From positions 554,501 through 618,500 of the forward strand of contig JACVVK020000144.1 in the NCBI GenBank assembly GCA_018292915.2: DNA of 64,000 nucleotides. Reading direction: 5' to 3'. Positions within the stretch are counted from its first letter, which is position 1, and each line of letters starts with the position of its first letter. Below the pieces are notes generated by a model that saw nothing but the letters and a program-made list of their open reading frames with translations, had not been told where the DNA came from and ran no database searches. The translations under genes were made by a program, and so were the position numbers. The stretch comes from Batillaria attramentaria (taxonomy: Eukaryota; Mollusca; Gastropoda; Batillariidae). Positions 9,956 to 19,960 of this stretch are shown here, piece by piece.

Positions 9956-10060
9956 GAGCTTACATGATTAGTAGCATGTGTCAGTCTACAGACAATTTTC
10001 TGTTTTAGATTTTATCTCTTGAAACAAACAATAAAGTAATTTGAATTAAACTGATTTGAA

Positions 10061-10070
10061 TTGAATGAAG
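10061..10070 (+). other. inferred splice acceptor of receptor A exon 2
   Basis: The in-frame stop TGA at 10062-10064 limits the exon on its 5' side. AAG|GTGAGG at 10070/10071 is the first AG after it and restores phase 0 with exon 1. Copy B has GAG|GTGAGG at 53620/53621 and has lost the ATG present in A, which argues against a start codon here and for an acceptor. The pyrimidine tract is weak. A stronger-looking acceptor, TTTCTGTTTTAG, lies at 9997-10008 but would lead to a stop after 11 codons. Confidence 0.55.
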
Positions 10071-12947
10071 GTGAGGGAAGGAGTTTTTAACTGCTCTGCG
10101 CCGGCCTACGCCACGTTTCAAGCTCATTTCCGCTGTAACTTGGACGTGGAGTGTGAGGGAGGGGAGGATGAGATGGACTGTCCCTATTCCACAAACGACT
10201 GTCCCGAAAACTTCATTCACTCCGGATCAAAGTGCTACCTGTACGTGAAGACGGTAGATACGATAGCTTGGTACGATGCTTACACTAAGTGTAACGATAG
10301 GGGGCTGACCCTTGCAAGTTTCAAGACACCTGGAGAATGGAGTGACTTCAGGAAGATAATAACATACGGAAAGAGGACAGGCTTTTTACCAGTGGGCCTC
10401 ACAACGTCTTCCCAGCAGCGACCGTCTATGTATAGAGAGGTCTGGGAGTGGACTGATGCCACTATGGCATATTATACCAACCTTCACAGCGACAGGTTGG
10501 CAAAACCCACGTGTGCATACATCCCGCCAATACACAGCGACATGCTGGTGACCTCGGCATGTGGTTCAGCGAAACCCACGTTCTTTATACTCTGCGAAGA
10601 GGTAGCGACCTTGACACTAAGTCAGACGTTACCTGCTCCGGTCACAAATACATCTTCCAGATTCAAGCATAAATCTGCTTTGACGTGTCCTGGCGGTCAT
10701 GTGACAATTGACTTCTTGTCGTGTGACCTTTCCGCTAACTGTGGAATAAGCGAGTATGTGTCGGAGTGTTCTACGACTGCAGGCGTGTTTCCCATGTTTA
10801 GGTGTAATGGTGGCTTACAGACGGTGCACTACACGCTAGTCTGTGACCACGGGAGGGATTGCTTTGATGGGTCTGACGAAACCCCCTGCGAATTTCACAA
10901 GTGTCCTGAGAAACAGTGTCGGAACAAGCAGTGCGTGACGACCCGTCAGTGGTGTGATGGCATGCAACATTGCACGGACGGTTCAGACGAGCTATGCCCG
11001 CAGGTCGTGTCCAAAATCACTCCGTCTTTAACCCCGCCCTCTGTTGTTGATCTGAAAGGAGACGGAGTGTACTCCCAGACTCCCATGTCGCCAGGCCAGC
11101 CTTGCCCTGTGACGCATTTCCGGTGCCCAGAAGGCTTCTGTCTTCCGGTGTATCTGCGTTGTAATGGCGTATATGACTGTCCTGGGTGGGAGGACGAGAC
11201 GGGTTGTAGTCAGTACACGTGTCCAGGCTTCTATCGTTGTCAGGGCTCCATCGTGTGCGTGCATGCCGATCATATTTGTGACGGATATTTACAGTGCCCA
11301 CAAAATGACGACGAAGTGTTCTGCAGTTTGGAATGTCCAGAAGGTTGCACGTGTCAAGGGTTGGCCTTCAGGTGCATCCAGCCGTTTCCAGCGCACAGCT
11401 ACACCGACCTTCGGTACCTGGACGCCAGCGGAACCACGATGATGCTTTCTGACCTGACTCACAACTTCTACTTGATAAGTGTGAATATGTCCTCGTGTTC
11501 CCTGCAGACTTTGCCAGCAATAACTCTCCATAACTTGAGGACGCTGAACGTAACTGACAACAAAATCACCGAGCTCAGTTCTTCCAGTTTGTTTGGTTTT
11601 AAAAACCTTCAGACATTGTATTTATCAGGAAACCCGCTGGCCTCTCTCATCAGTACTGCGCCAGAAAACCAGATGAGACAACTTCATCTCCTAGACCTTT
11701 CTCAAACAATGATAGAAATCTACAGCAGTGAGATGGTGAGGAATTTCCCAAGACTGAAAGGTTTGAACTTGTCCCACGGCTTACTAAAGACAATCGTCCA
11801 AGCAGGATTCAACGCTTCGCCTGATCTGGAACTTATTGATGTACGCGGTTCTCCGCTCGAACAATTTCCACCGGACTTGCTCAGACATCTCGCTTCGCTT
11901 CAGACTGTCTACTCCAGCAACTTCAAACTGTGTTGCTCGGCAGTTTTGCCTGAGAATTTCAATTCCAAAAACTGCTATTCGCCGGAAGACGAGCTATCCT
12001 CGTGCGACGATCTACTTCGATCGAATGTCTACCGCATCTTCCTGTGGTTCATGGCTCTAGCAGCTATAGTGGGTAATCTTGGCAGTATTATTGGGAGATA
12101 CGTCACACGGGGAAAGTCATCCAAGAGCTTTAACGTGTTTGTGACGAACCTCTGTGTGGCCGACTTGCTGATGGGCGTGTATTTAACTATAATAGGGTCA
12201 GCTGACATTGCCTATAAAGGGGATTATTTATGGTATGACCGCACGTGGAAGGACAGCGCTACTTGCATGATAGCCGGGTTCCTGTCACTTCTGTCTAGTG
12301 AGATGTCGGCCTTCTTCATCTGCCTCATAACAGTCGATCGTCTGATGGTTACGCGGTTTCCTTTCAGCAGTCATCACTTTCGCACCAGATCTGCTAGCGT
12401 CGCCTGTGCCACTTTTTGGGTATTTGGCGTTGCCCTGGCAGCGGTTCCCTTGGTGATGACGAAGCCTGACTGGCAGTTCTACAGCCAGACTGGCATCTGC
12501 ATACCACTACCGGTAACTAGGAACAACTTCAGTGGCCGGCCGTACGCCTTCGGGGTCATGGTGGTTCTCAACTTCATTCTGTTCTCTCTGATAGGGATAG
12601 GACAGATGCTTATTTACGTTTCTGTTCGTCAGAACTCACTGCTCACCGAGAACACTGCCTCTACTAGGGACGCGACAATCGCCAGGCGCCTGACCACCAT
12701 CGTTGTGTCCGACTTCCTGTGCTGGTTCCCCATCGGACTGCTGGGGCTGCTGGCGTCCACTGGGAACCCCATCCCTGGTGAGATCAATGTGGCCATGGCC
12801 ATCTTCGTCCTGCCTCTTAACTCGGCCCTCAACCCCTTCCTCTACACGTTCAACGTTATCATGGAGAAGAGGAGGCAGGCTGCAGAGGCGCGATTGTTAG
12901 AACGCTTAATGAAGAATGTACCGGTCAGAGGTCCACTCAAGATTTAG
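10071..12947 (+). CDS. receptor A exon 2: LDLa, C-type lectin, LDLa x4, LRR, 7TM (GRL101-like GPCR)
   Basis: This 958-codon exon plus 292 residues from exon 1 predicts a 1,250-residue receptor. In composite numbering: degenerate LDLa half-domain about 300-330; C-type-lectin fold about 336-468 (WYDAYTKC, GLTLASF, WEWTDAT, FILCEE) without EPN/QPD or WND calcium-sugar motifs; LDLa modules ending DGSDETPC, DGSDELC, GWEDETGC and NDDEVFC at about 535-712; LRR N-cap LECPEGCTC at about 711; five or more leucine-rich repeats to about 912; seven helices about 945-1218. The 7TM region shows NLCVADLLMG in TM2, TVDRLMVTRFP after TM3 and NPFLY in TM7. LDLa + LRR + rhodopsin-like 7TM is the plan of Lymnaea GRL101 and, with one LDLa, of relaxin receptors RXFP1/2, which signal through G proteins at the plasma membrane. 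The ligand is unknown. Only about 12 substitutions and one codon separate it from copy B. Confidence 0.9.
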   Translation: MREGVFNCSAPAYATFQAHFRCNLDVECEGGEDEMDCPYSTNDCPENFIHSGSKCYLYVKTVDTIAWYDAYTKCNDRGLTLASFKTPGEWSDFRKIITYGKRTGFLPVGLTTSSQQRPSMYREVWEWTDATMAYYTNLHSDRLAKPTCAYIPPIHSDMLVTSACGSAKPTFFILCEEVATLTLSQTLPAPVTNTSSRFKHKSALTCPGGHVTIDFLSCDLSANCGISEYVSECSTTAGVFPMFRCNGGLQTVHYTLVCDHGRDCFDGSDETPCEFHKCPEKQCRNKQCVTTRQWCDGMQHCTDGSDELCPQVVSKITPSLTPPSVVDLKGDGVYSQTPMSPGQPCPVTHFRCPEGFCLPVYLRCNGVYDCPGWEDETGCSQYTCPGFYRCQGSIVCVHADHICDGYLQCPQNDDEVFCSLECPEGCTCQGLAFRCIQPFPAHSYTDLRYLDASGTTMMLSDLTHNFYLISVNMSSCSLQTLPAITLHNLRTLNVTDNKITELSSSSLFGFKNLQTLYLSGNPLASLISTAPENQMRQLHLLDLSQTMIEIYSSEMVRNFPRLKGLNLSHGLLKTIVQAGFNASPDLELIDVRGSPLEQFPPDLLRHLASLQTVYSSNFKLCCSAVLPENFNSKNCYSPEDELSSCDDLLRSNVYRIFLWFMALAAIVGNLGSIIGRYVTRGKSSKSFNVFVTNLCVADLLMGVYLTIIGSADIAYKGDYLWYDRTWKDSATCMIAGFLSLLSSEMSAFFICLITVDRLMVTRFPFSSHHFRTRSASVACATFWVFGVALAAVPLVMTKPDWQFYSQTGICIPLPVTRNNFSGRPYAFGVMVVLNFILFSLIGIGQMLIYVSVRQNSLLTENTASTRDATIARRLTTIVVSDFLCWFPIGLLGLLASTGNPIPGEINVAMAIFVLPLNSALNPFLYTFNVIMEKRRQAAEARLLERLMKNVPVRGPLKI

Positions 12948-13849
12948 GAACAGCAACTCTCACTCCCCTGTTCTACAGGCAAACGTGCTCAGAAGGAAAT
13001 GTTTGGTGTTTTTTAAAATTTTTTTTATGTTGTTTCCATAGTAATGGAAACAACATCATAGGACGGGCTAAATTTTCCACGTTCATAGGCAAGCATCTGT
13101 GGTACAAACGCACGTCACTGCCGATCTCCCGAAGGGACGATTTAGCAATTAAAACTCTGACAATGACGTAAAACGTGTGTCATCCATGCTGGCATGTATG
13201 GTGCAGCTTTGAACCCAGAGGGATCCTCAATGGCGCAAGTGATGGCAGGCTGTCTTCAGAGTGAAAGTAGGCGTGTTTCTGAATCAGAGACATACATAAC
13301 ATGTCTCTGTCTGAATGGACAGATCTATTATTACATTCAGTCCTAGAACACGGGTGTGTATGCTTTTGTAATCGTCTCTTATTCCACCACAAGGCAGGTA
13401 CGTGATCGTCTGCACCGTGCAATAATACTTGCCTGTAGAGTGCAACACCTTGGCCTGTCAGAGTGCAACCCCCTTGCCGTTTACTCACATCCTGTTGGAT
13501 CAGTGTACCACGTAAACAGTGCCATCAAAGCGCAACAATAATTGTCCGCTGGCAAAGATTTTGCCCAAACGAAAAGTGGTCGGATATTCAAGACTTCGTT
13601 TCAAATCGAATCATATGACACACAAGTCTTCGCTTTTCTAAAAAAATTTCGCCATTTTTGAAAATGGCGCTGGCTGTAAGCAGTCACATTTTCACGCCCC
13701 GCCGAAAAAAGACTGCACTCTGGAGTCTAGGGATGGTCTAGAAATTATGCAGTATCTTTTCGCGATCTCTGCAACATGTGGAAAGCGGGAATTTCAGTGG
13801 GTTTCGTTTTTGCAACTGACTCACACTCAGAAGCATAATGTGTGTGTGG
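12948..13849. other. 3' flank of receptor A, no further gene
   Basis: Shared with copy B (56495-57379). No clear AATAAA is seen close to the stop codon. A 102-codon minus-strand frame (13180-13488) is open in both copies but has no recognisable domain, and recent duplicates would share such a frame by descent. Confidence 0.45.
13028..13059. repeat. hairpin with RFX X-box-like sequence, copy A only
   Basis: GTTTCCATAGTAATGGAAAC with extended arms forms a near-perfect hairpin. GTTTCCATAGTAAT is one base from RFX X-box consensus forms. Copy B has lost about 19 bp of it at 56578-56592. A related GTTTCTATAGTAATGG is at 16286, and GTTTCCATAGTAATGG is at 61019. Confidence 0.5.
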
Positions 13850-14012
13850 GGGAGCCGGGGTGGCCGAATGGTAAGAGCGTTGGACCTCCAATGCTCGGGT
13901 CGTGAGGTCGATCCTCGCTGGGGCCACATATTGTGCTGGCTTTTTCATCGTTGCCCCGTCTTTGATATCACCCGTACGTGGTGGAAAAGGACGTTAAACT
14001 CCCAACACCCGC
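13850..14012 (+). mobile_element. tRNA-derived SINE
   Basis: Full head and body of the window's common SINE, ending GGACGTTAAAC and followed by TG/AG microsatellites (14019-14090). The same insertion is in copy B (57380-57526), so it predates the duplication. Confidence 0.85.
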
Positions 14013-14015
14013 ATA

Positions 14016-14018
<3 letters not shown>

Positions 14019-14055
<37 letters not shown>

Positions 14056-14063
14056 ATGCGAGC

Positions 14064-14096
<33 letters not shown>
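14019..14096. repeat. (TG)n(GA)n(G)n microsatellite
   Basis: A TG run, a GA run, then a G run, next to the SINE tail. The copy B equivalent (57539-57648) has a much longer TG run. Confidence 0.95.
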
Positions 14097-14097
<1 letters not shown>

Positions 14098-14487
14098 TCT
14101 CTTTTCCGATACCAGTAAGCAATCGTCTGTCAGTCAGGTTTGCGGGAAGTAACTCTGTCAAAGGGGAACGACTTTATTACAAGAATTCATTCACCCATGC
14201 AGAACCTCGCATACGCCAAAAAGTTTGTGACGTCAACCAGCTAGGCGAGCTCACACGACCTCATGTGTTTGGGGTGTTGCGTGTGCATAGAGGCACGGAA
14301 AGGGTTTCCAGTACTTTCTTTATGTCAGCATGCTTGATGTCAGAGAGTTTGCGTTCGTGTGCGCGCGGGCTGCATACATGACACAACGACTACGACTGTG
14401 ACTACAGCAGGTCATTGAATGGAAACAACATATTGGGCTGGTGGCCATCTTGTTAGTTTACTGTGATAGCTACGTCAGTGTTGATTT

Positions 14488-16162
14488 TTGGCTCACTTGT
14501 GTAACAAAGTGAGTCTATGTAATAACCCTCCGTCGTCTGTCTGTGTGTCTGTCTGTCTGTGTGTGTGTCTGTCTGTCTGTGTGTCCACAGTAAACCTTAA
14601 CATTGGCATTTTCTCAGAAACAATGTGCAGCAGAGGCACCAAACTTGGCAAGCTGATAGACAGCCATGAGACCTTCCAAAATATACCATATTGGTTGACC
14701 TTGACTCAAGGTCAAGGTCACTAGAGCTGTCTGTTTGGAAATTTTACATTGGCTTTTTCTCAGAATCTAGAAAAGCCAGAGACATCAAACTTTGCATGAT
14801 GATAGACATTGACAACACCTTTACTGACATACCTGTATTCAGTGACTTTGAGTCAAGGTCAAGGCCATAAAAGCTCTTTAGCGGAAACCTTCCAAAACCT
14901 TAACATTGGCATTTTCTCAGAAACAATGAACAGCAGAGGCACCAAACTTGGCGTGCTGATAGACAACCGTAAGAGCCAACAAAAAATACCATATTGACTG
15001 ACCTTGATCCCAGGTCAAGGTCACTAGAGCTGTCTGTTTGGAAATTTTACATTGGCTTTTTCTCAGAATCTAGAAAAGCCAGAGACATCAAACTTTGCAT
15101 GATGATAGACATTGACAACACCTTTACTGACATACCTGTATTCAGTGACTTTGAGTCAAGGTCAAGGCCATAAAAGCTCTTTAGCGGAAACCTTCCAAAA
15201 CCTTATCATTGGCATTTTCTCAGAAACAATGAACAGCAGAGGCACCAAACTTGGCGTGCTGATAGACAGCCTTAGGACGTTTCAAAATATACCCTATTGA
15301 CTGACCTTGAACCAAGGTCAAGGTCACTAAAGCTGTCTGATTGGCAATTTTACATTGGCTTTTTCTCAGAATCTAGAAAAGCCAGAGACATCAAACTTTG
15401 CATGATGACAGATATTGACAACACCTTTACTGACATACCTGTATTCAATGACTTTGAGTCAAGGTCAAGGCCATACAAGCTGTTTGCGGAAAAGCTTTCA
15501 AAACCTTAACATTGGCATTTTCTCAGAAACAATAAACGGCAGAAGCACCAAACCTGGCTTGCTGATAGACAACAGTAAGACCTTCCGAGACATACCGTTT
15601 AATGACCTTGACTGAAGGGATTTACAACTGCCATTTTCTCAGAATCTAGGGGTACCAGAGGCATCAAACTTTGCATGACGACAGACATTGACAAAACCTG
15701 TACTGGCATACTTGTATTCAATTTCCTTGAGTCAAGGTCAAGGCCACTTAAAATGTTTTCCAGAGACCTTAATGTTAGCATTTTCTTGGAAAGACCAAAC
15801 AGCAGAGGCACCAAGCAAGGCACAATGATAGGCAGCATTGAGAACTATGCAGATAGGTCAAGGTCAATACAGCTGTCTGTTGTGAAATTTTACATTACCA
15901 TTTGTACAGAAGCTGTGAAAACTAGAGCTATCAAACGTGGCATAAAGATAGTCATTGATAAGCTCTTCACTTACAGATCTCATTTGAATGATCTTGGCCC
16001 AAGGTCAAGGTGATACAAGCTGTCCTTGGAAACTGTTATATTGCCATTTGCCATTTTCTTAGGAACTATGAACACAAGAGACACCTTACTTCAGGAAAGA
16101 CAGTGACAGCTTTACAAACACACTCTTTTGAATGACCTTGACCCATCTCACAAGTGAGCCAA
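14488..16162 (+). mobile_element. TIR-bounded element of 303-bp tandem units with TCAAGGTCA sites (copy A)
   Basis: The element begins TTGGCTCACTTGTG (14488) and ends with its reverse complement CACAAGTGAGCCAA (16149-16162). After a CTGT-rich header (14530-14590) the body consists of 303-bp units, each made of two related ~150-bp halves; matching points lie at 14809, 15112 and 15415. Each half carries a TCAAGGTCA direct or inverted site, and alternate halves carry the palindrome TGACCTTGA-C-TCAAGGTCA. No transposase frame is present. Short TIRs around a core tandem array resemble the bivalve pearl-type and other array-bearing non-autonomous elements. Copy A lacks a 41-bp piece near 15620 that copy B retains. 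Confidence 0.75.
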
Positions 16163-16169
16163 GAAGGCT

Positions 16170-16280
16170 TTGCTCCTCTAGTTTCATTTTCTTTCTTTCC
16201 TCATTTTCTTCCTCCTTCTCTTGTCCTTTCTCTTCTTCTTCCCCATCTTCTGCGTTTTCTTTCTCTTCTGCTCTTTTAAT
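16170..16280. repeat. polypyrimidine tract
   Basis: About 110 bp of nearly pure C/T (TTCTTT and CTTCTT motifs). The minus-strand frame across it is Glu/Lys-rich low complexity and is not taken as coding. Triplex-forming potential is possible. Confidence 0.8.
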
Positions 16281-16383
16281 GTTGTTTCTATAGTAATGGA
16301 AGAACAAACAAGCAAACGAAAAAACCACTGTAGCTGACGTGGGATTTGGCGTAGTAGGTTAGGCTTCCCATGTCACGGATCTT

Positions 16384-16620
16384 GGTGGGCAGGAATTTGG
16401 TGGGATTTTTCCTTACCAAATTCACGTGCAGACTCGTTTGCGGTGCCTGTCTTGTGTTTGTGTACACGCACGTACAATCGGGACGGACCAGATAAATAAA
16501 ACGAGTACACATCAGAAGAGTATCACCTGTGTGCATGTCAGATTTTGCTGTGGTGGGTTTACAACCAGGAACCTCTCCCGATGTAGGAGAGAGGTGGATT
16601 CAGCACCCAACAGGGTGAAA
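16384..16620 (+). repeat. dispersed repeat R2, downstream copy
   Basis: Second member of the R2 pair around the receptor exon (see 9716-9955), about 75-80% similar by eye. Immediately after it, AAAAGGTGTT and AACACCTTTT form a 10-bp hairpin followed by T residues (16615-16640). Confidence 0.65.
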
Positions 16621-17199
16621 AGGTGTTCAAACACCTTTTTTGGGCCCAGTGTCCATAAAAGCACCTGTGAATTTGAATCGAGTCGAGTCACTGCAGTGAG
16701 AGGCTTGTCGTCTGCTACCTCCCCGTGAAGGGAAGCGGACTGCTTGTCTAGATGCGCTCCGACTCAAAAGGAGCTTCGTGAATGGTGTACTGGCAGTTAT
16801 AGAATGTGTCTTCAGTCAAAGTTTAGCACTTGTGTTTTTGAACTGACAATGTCTTGCTGGCATAAAAAGGCGAACTTTATGTTGTTTGGTTGCGATCTCC
16901 CGACTTCACCTCAACCCCTGTGTCTCTTACACGCGTTTTTCAGCTTATTGTAGGGTAACCACTCGGAAACACAATGAATTGGCGAAAAAAAAAAAGGAGA
17001 AAACAAAAGGATATGTGTGTGTTTGCCAATGCTCGAGGGGTGGTCTGCGACATAGATCAAATACTCCTCGGTAACCAACAGAGCCATGTGGTGTACAGTG
17101 AACCTGGCTTATATTGAAGGTCTGCTTAGGCCCCGGACAGAGTTGTTCTTGTTCTTTGATATATTGGCCATAATTAATCACAAGGCAGAGTTTCACTGG

Positions 17200-18941
17200 C
17201 TCTGAAGCGAAAAATAAAGTTAATGGACACATTTATGAGCAGATGAAAGTTTTGCATATCTCCAAATGGTACAGTTTTCTGTTTCCAGTTGTTACGAGCG
17301 TGGCTGTGCCTTTTGTTTGTGTTTTGTTTGTGTGCAGAAAGGTAACAGCTGTATTGTTTTTTTCCCCCGAAGATTGAGTGAGACAGAGAAGTCGCTACGT
17401 TAAGTTTATATTGTGTTTTAGTAATGTAATTGTAAATCTGTTTCCGTGTTCCAGAGGTTTCTAATTGTTATCACGAGTATTCGAGAAGTGGTGACCTTGT
17501 TTTGACTGTAACTATTTCGCCTCAGGCGGCGGTATGCACTTAGGGCCTAGAGCTGAGTCGCTCGGAAATTTCGTGCAAATCGCTGTGTTATGACTTGTTT
17601 ACCATTGGAAGGTGTTATATAACGCGCCTAGGTTCGGCGGGCAGGTACTTGATTATTCTGGATTCTTCTTGTAACCGGCCTCTCTCTCGTCTCTCTCTCT
17701 CATCAGATACGGATAAGTCGGGTCGGGTTCGGGACTTTTTAATCAGCACTCAGCAGTATAAGCATAAACAAAAAGTAAAAAGAGGAAACCGTGAAACATA
17801 CAACATCACACTCGCATAAGCAATAACTACAACCGTGGCTTACGTCTGTCCATCTAATTTAACATCATGACCAAATTCACAAGTCAGAAATAACAAATGC
17901 TAATATCATACATCCATCTACTATAATGGATAGCAAAATAATGGCGAATACTTATAAACAATCACAACATGCAATTGCATCATGCACTATGTACCATCAA
18001 TATACAGTATAAACATAATCACCACCTACCCTGTGGGAAATACACAGGGGTTTGACACACAACCTCAGGCTCCGTCCGCTCCCGCTGATCAGCGTGACGA
18101 TATCCTGAATTAACACAATACTATTACTATATATATCTCAAATCCTAACTGCATAAAATACTAAATTACCAGCAACTAACCTCAACTTGATCCACATAAC
18201 CGTTACCGTAATACTAACACAGTATGTAACACCAATATCACTTCCTCCAAATACTGGCAAAATAGAGGCTTCCAAATACAAACTAACTGGTTAAAACTAC
18301 TAACGCCTTTACAAACATATCACTTTCTCAGTACAAACATTCGGCTACTATTTATTCATCCTCATCCATTCATTCATAAGTACGAACAATCAAACACATG
18401 TATGAAACGCACCCGTGATTCGAATGTGAAAGTCGAATATTTCCAAAAGGTCAAAACCCTTGTCAACCACCAAATTCCGCTTCACTGACAGAAAACAGTC
18501 GGCTAGTCTCTTCAACGGCCAAAAGTAGAATGAGCTAGTATACAGAAGTGAGAACTCACACACCTTGGTAAACTGTTCTCGCACACTATACTGCACAAAA
18601 CAGTCACCGGAAAGGGTAAAACACAATTGAACCATTCTCCTGACCAGAATCTGTACTCTGACCATACTAACAACATACTAACAAATATAAGGTAGCATTA
18701 GTGTAAATCACATAATCTATTCTAGTACAGTGTAGAACTGAAATGTAAATCACGCGTTGTTTGTACTCCCTACCACATACACCCCCCTGCTGAGGAATGG
18801 CGTCCCCGACATTCAAAAACTATATCTTACGTTTTAAAATAGTAATAAGGTGATTTACCTTCTGATTTTTGATTGGTTCTTTTATGAGAGTGGTCCAGAA
18901 TTTACTAGAATGTTGTAACTGTATATAAGTCCGGAGATGTT

Positions 18942-18945
<4 letters not shown>
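17200..18945. other. no recognised gene
   Basis: AT-rich non-coding sequence shared with copy B (61950-63681). A 91-codon minus-strand frame (18390-18665) is identical in both copies but has no identifiable domain. A TATATAAG box at 18922 and AATAAA at 19037, followed by a sharp end near 19207, give a weak LTR-like impression. Confidence 0.35.

Positions 18946-18979
<34 letters not shown>
18946..18979. repeat. (TG)n at the right edge of duplication copy A
   Basis: Copies A and B are collinear up to this microsatellite and unrelated beyond it. In copy B the same place is a CG/TG tract (63681-63711). Confidence 0.9.
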
Positions 18980-18980
<1 letters not shown>

Positions 18981-19795
18981 ACGAGAGAAGTTTTTATTTG
19001 CGAAGCTTGAAACTGCTGTGCAACACCAGAGAAGTGCTGTAATAAACTCCACACGGTTATAACTTTTCTACGCGCTCACGTGTCTTCTGTGAGTGAAGGA
19101 CTAACCAGCAGTCCATAAGAACTCGCTACGTGAGGCGTTGTCCGCCTGTGTGTCATCGTTTCACCTCGATAAGGCGACGGGCTCTTTAATATATCTCCAC
19201 ACATAACACCAGTTTAGTTTTTGTTGTTAGTGTTAATTCCATTCGACACTGGGTACATTTGCGCATGTAGGTATGAAAATATCAATGTCAATTGTTTGCT
19301 TTGTCAAAAGGATGCGTCTAATGACAGTACATTTAATTTTGTTGCCGTTACCATCGTTATTGGTTCTTCTCTTTATTTCTTGTTTACTGTAACAGTAAAA
19401 AAAAATTCTTCAGTTAAGTTATGCGTTTAAAACGAAAACTTTGTCTTCTTTATTCACACATTGCCAGTTTCGTTGTATGCCCTTGAGAGAGAGAGAGAGA
19501 GAGGTGTTATGATACGAGAACAGGTATGTGAACTAGAGGATAATATGGGCAGCTTGGTGAGGAAACAGTAAAGTACATAACAGCGGCTTGTATACAAAGA
19601 CTGCTGACAAGGGGTAATTTAGCTTCGGATGCATTGAATTTGCCATCAATATAAGCAAAGTTTCGGATGTATTGAACTGATTAAGAACATTTCAATATAA
19701 GCGGAGTTTCGGCTATATTGAAACACCGGATATATTGAAGGCAGTGCTAGGTCCCGACTGAGGCACTTTAATATAAGCAAGGTTCACTCAAATAG

Positions 19796-19960
19796 CTAGT
19801 TCTGACCAGGGAGCCAAGACTGCTGAACTGTTGGGAAATGGGCTGACAGTGACTTGGGTTTCGAGTTCCATTCCCGGCCGGAAGCCAATTTTGTGCTGGT
19901 TTTTCTTTCTTTTTTCCTCCCTCTTGTTTCCACCATTGTGCCATCGGCCTGTGACATTGA
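19796..19960 (+). mobile_element. diverged tRNA-like SINE fragment
   Basis: GGGTTTCGAGTTCCATTCCCGGCCGG (about 19857-19882, quoted in part: CGAGTTCCATTCCCGGC) resembles a B box. TTTGTGCTGGTTTTTC then parallels the start of the common SINE's body (TTTGTGCTGGCTTTTTC). The head is poorly conserved, so this is either an old copy or a related family. Confidence 0.45.

Larger units (their letters stand above)
4340..18945 (+). repeat. segmental duplication, copy A
   Basis: This block is collinear with 44029-63681 in the same orientation at roughly 99% identity outside private insertions. The left edge is the TA of a MITE end (4340). The right edge falls inside a TG microsatellite (18946-18979), after which the flanks of the two copies differ completely. 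Copy A alone carries the fold-back insertion at 8270-9484. Copy B alone carries a 5.1-kb intron insertion and an expanded 303-bp array. Confidence 0.93.
17096..19788 (+). mobile_element. possible Tigger-like element defined by degenerate TIRs
   Basis: TA then CAGTGAACCTGGCTTATATT starts at 17094-17115. The other end (about 19765-19788) is CTTTAATATAAGCAAGGTTC followed by ACTC, an imperfect inverted match. Inside the right end, several TATATTGAA/AATATAAGC motifs repeat (19620-19760), as subterminal repeats do in the Tigger-like MITEs here. No transposase frame is seen between the ends. Copy B contains the left end (61827-61848) but is cut off before the right end. Confidence 0.4.

Noticed and set aside
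10065..10070. ATG at 10065 as the start of a separate receptor without CUB domains
   Set aside because: Copy B lacks this ATG while retaining the AG before GTGAGG, no signal peptide follows, and the first LDLa is incomplete. Splicing from the CUB exon fits better, though an alternative promoter cannot be excluded.
14488..16162. Regular repeats suggestive of a CRISPR array
   Set aside because: Units are 303 bp with no short unique spacers, the genome is animal, and the array is bounded by inverted repeats. It is a tandem-repeat element.
16170..16280. Glu/Lys-rich minus-strand protein
   Set aside because: It is the translation of a polypurine strand and carries no other support.
16615..16640. 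Hairpin followed by T residues resembling an intrinsic terminator
   Set aside because: The genome is eukaryotic. A 10-bp hairpin after repeat R2 has no reason to act as a bacterial terminator.
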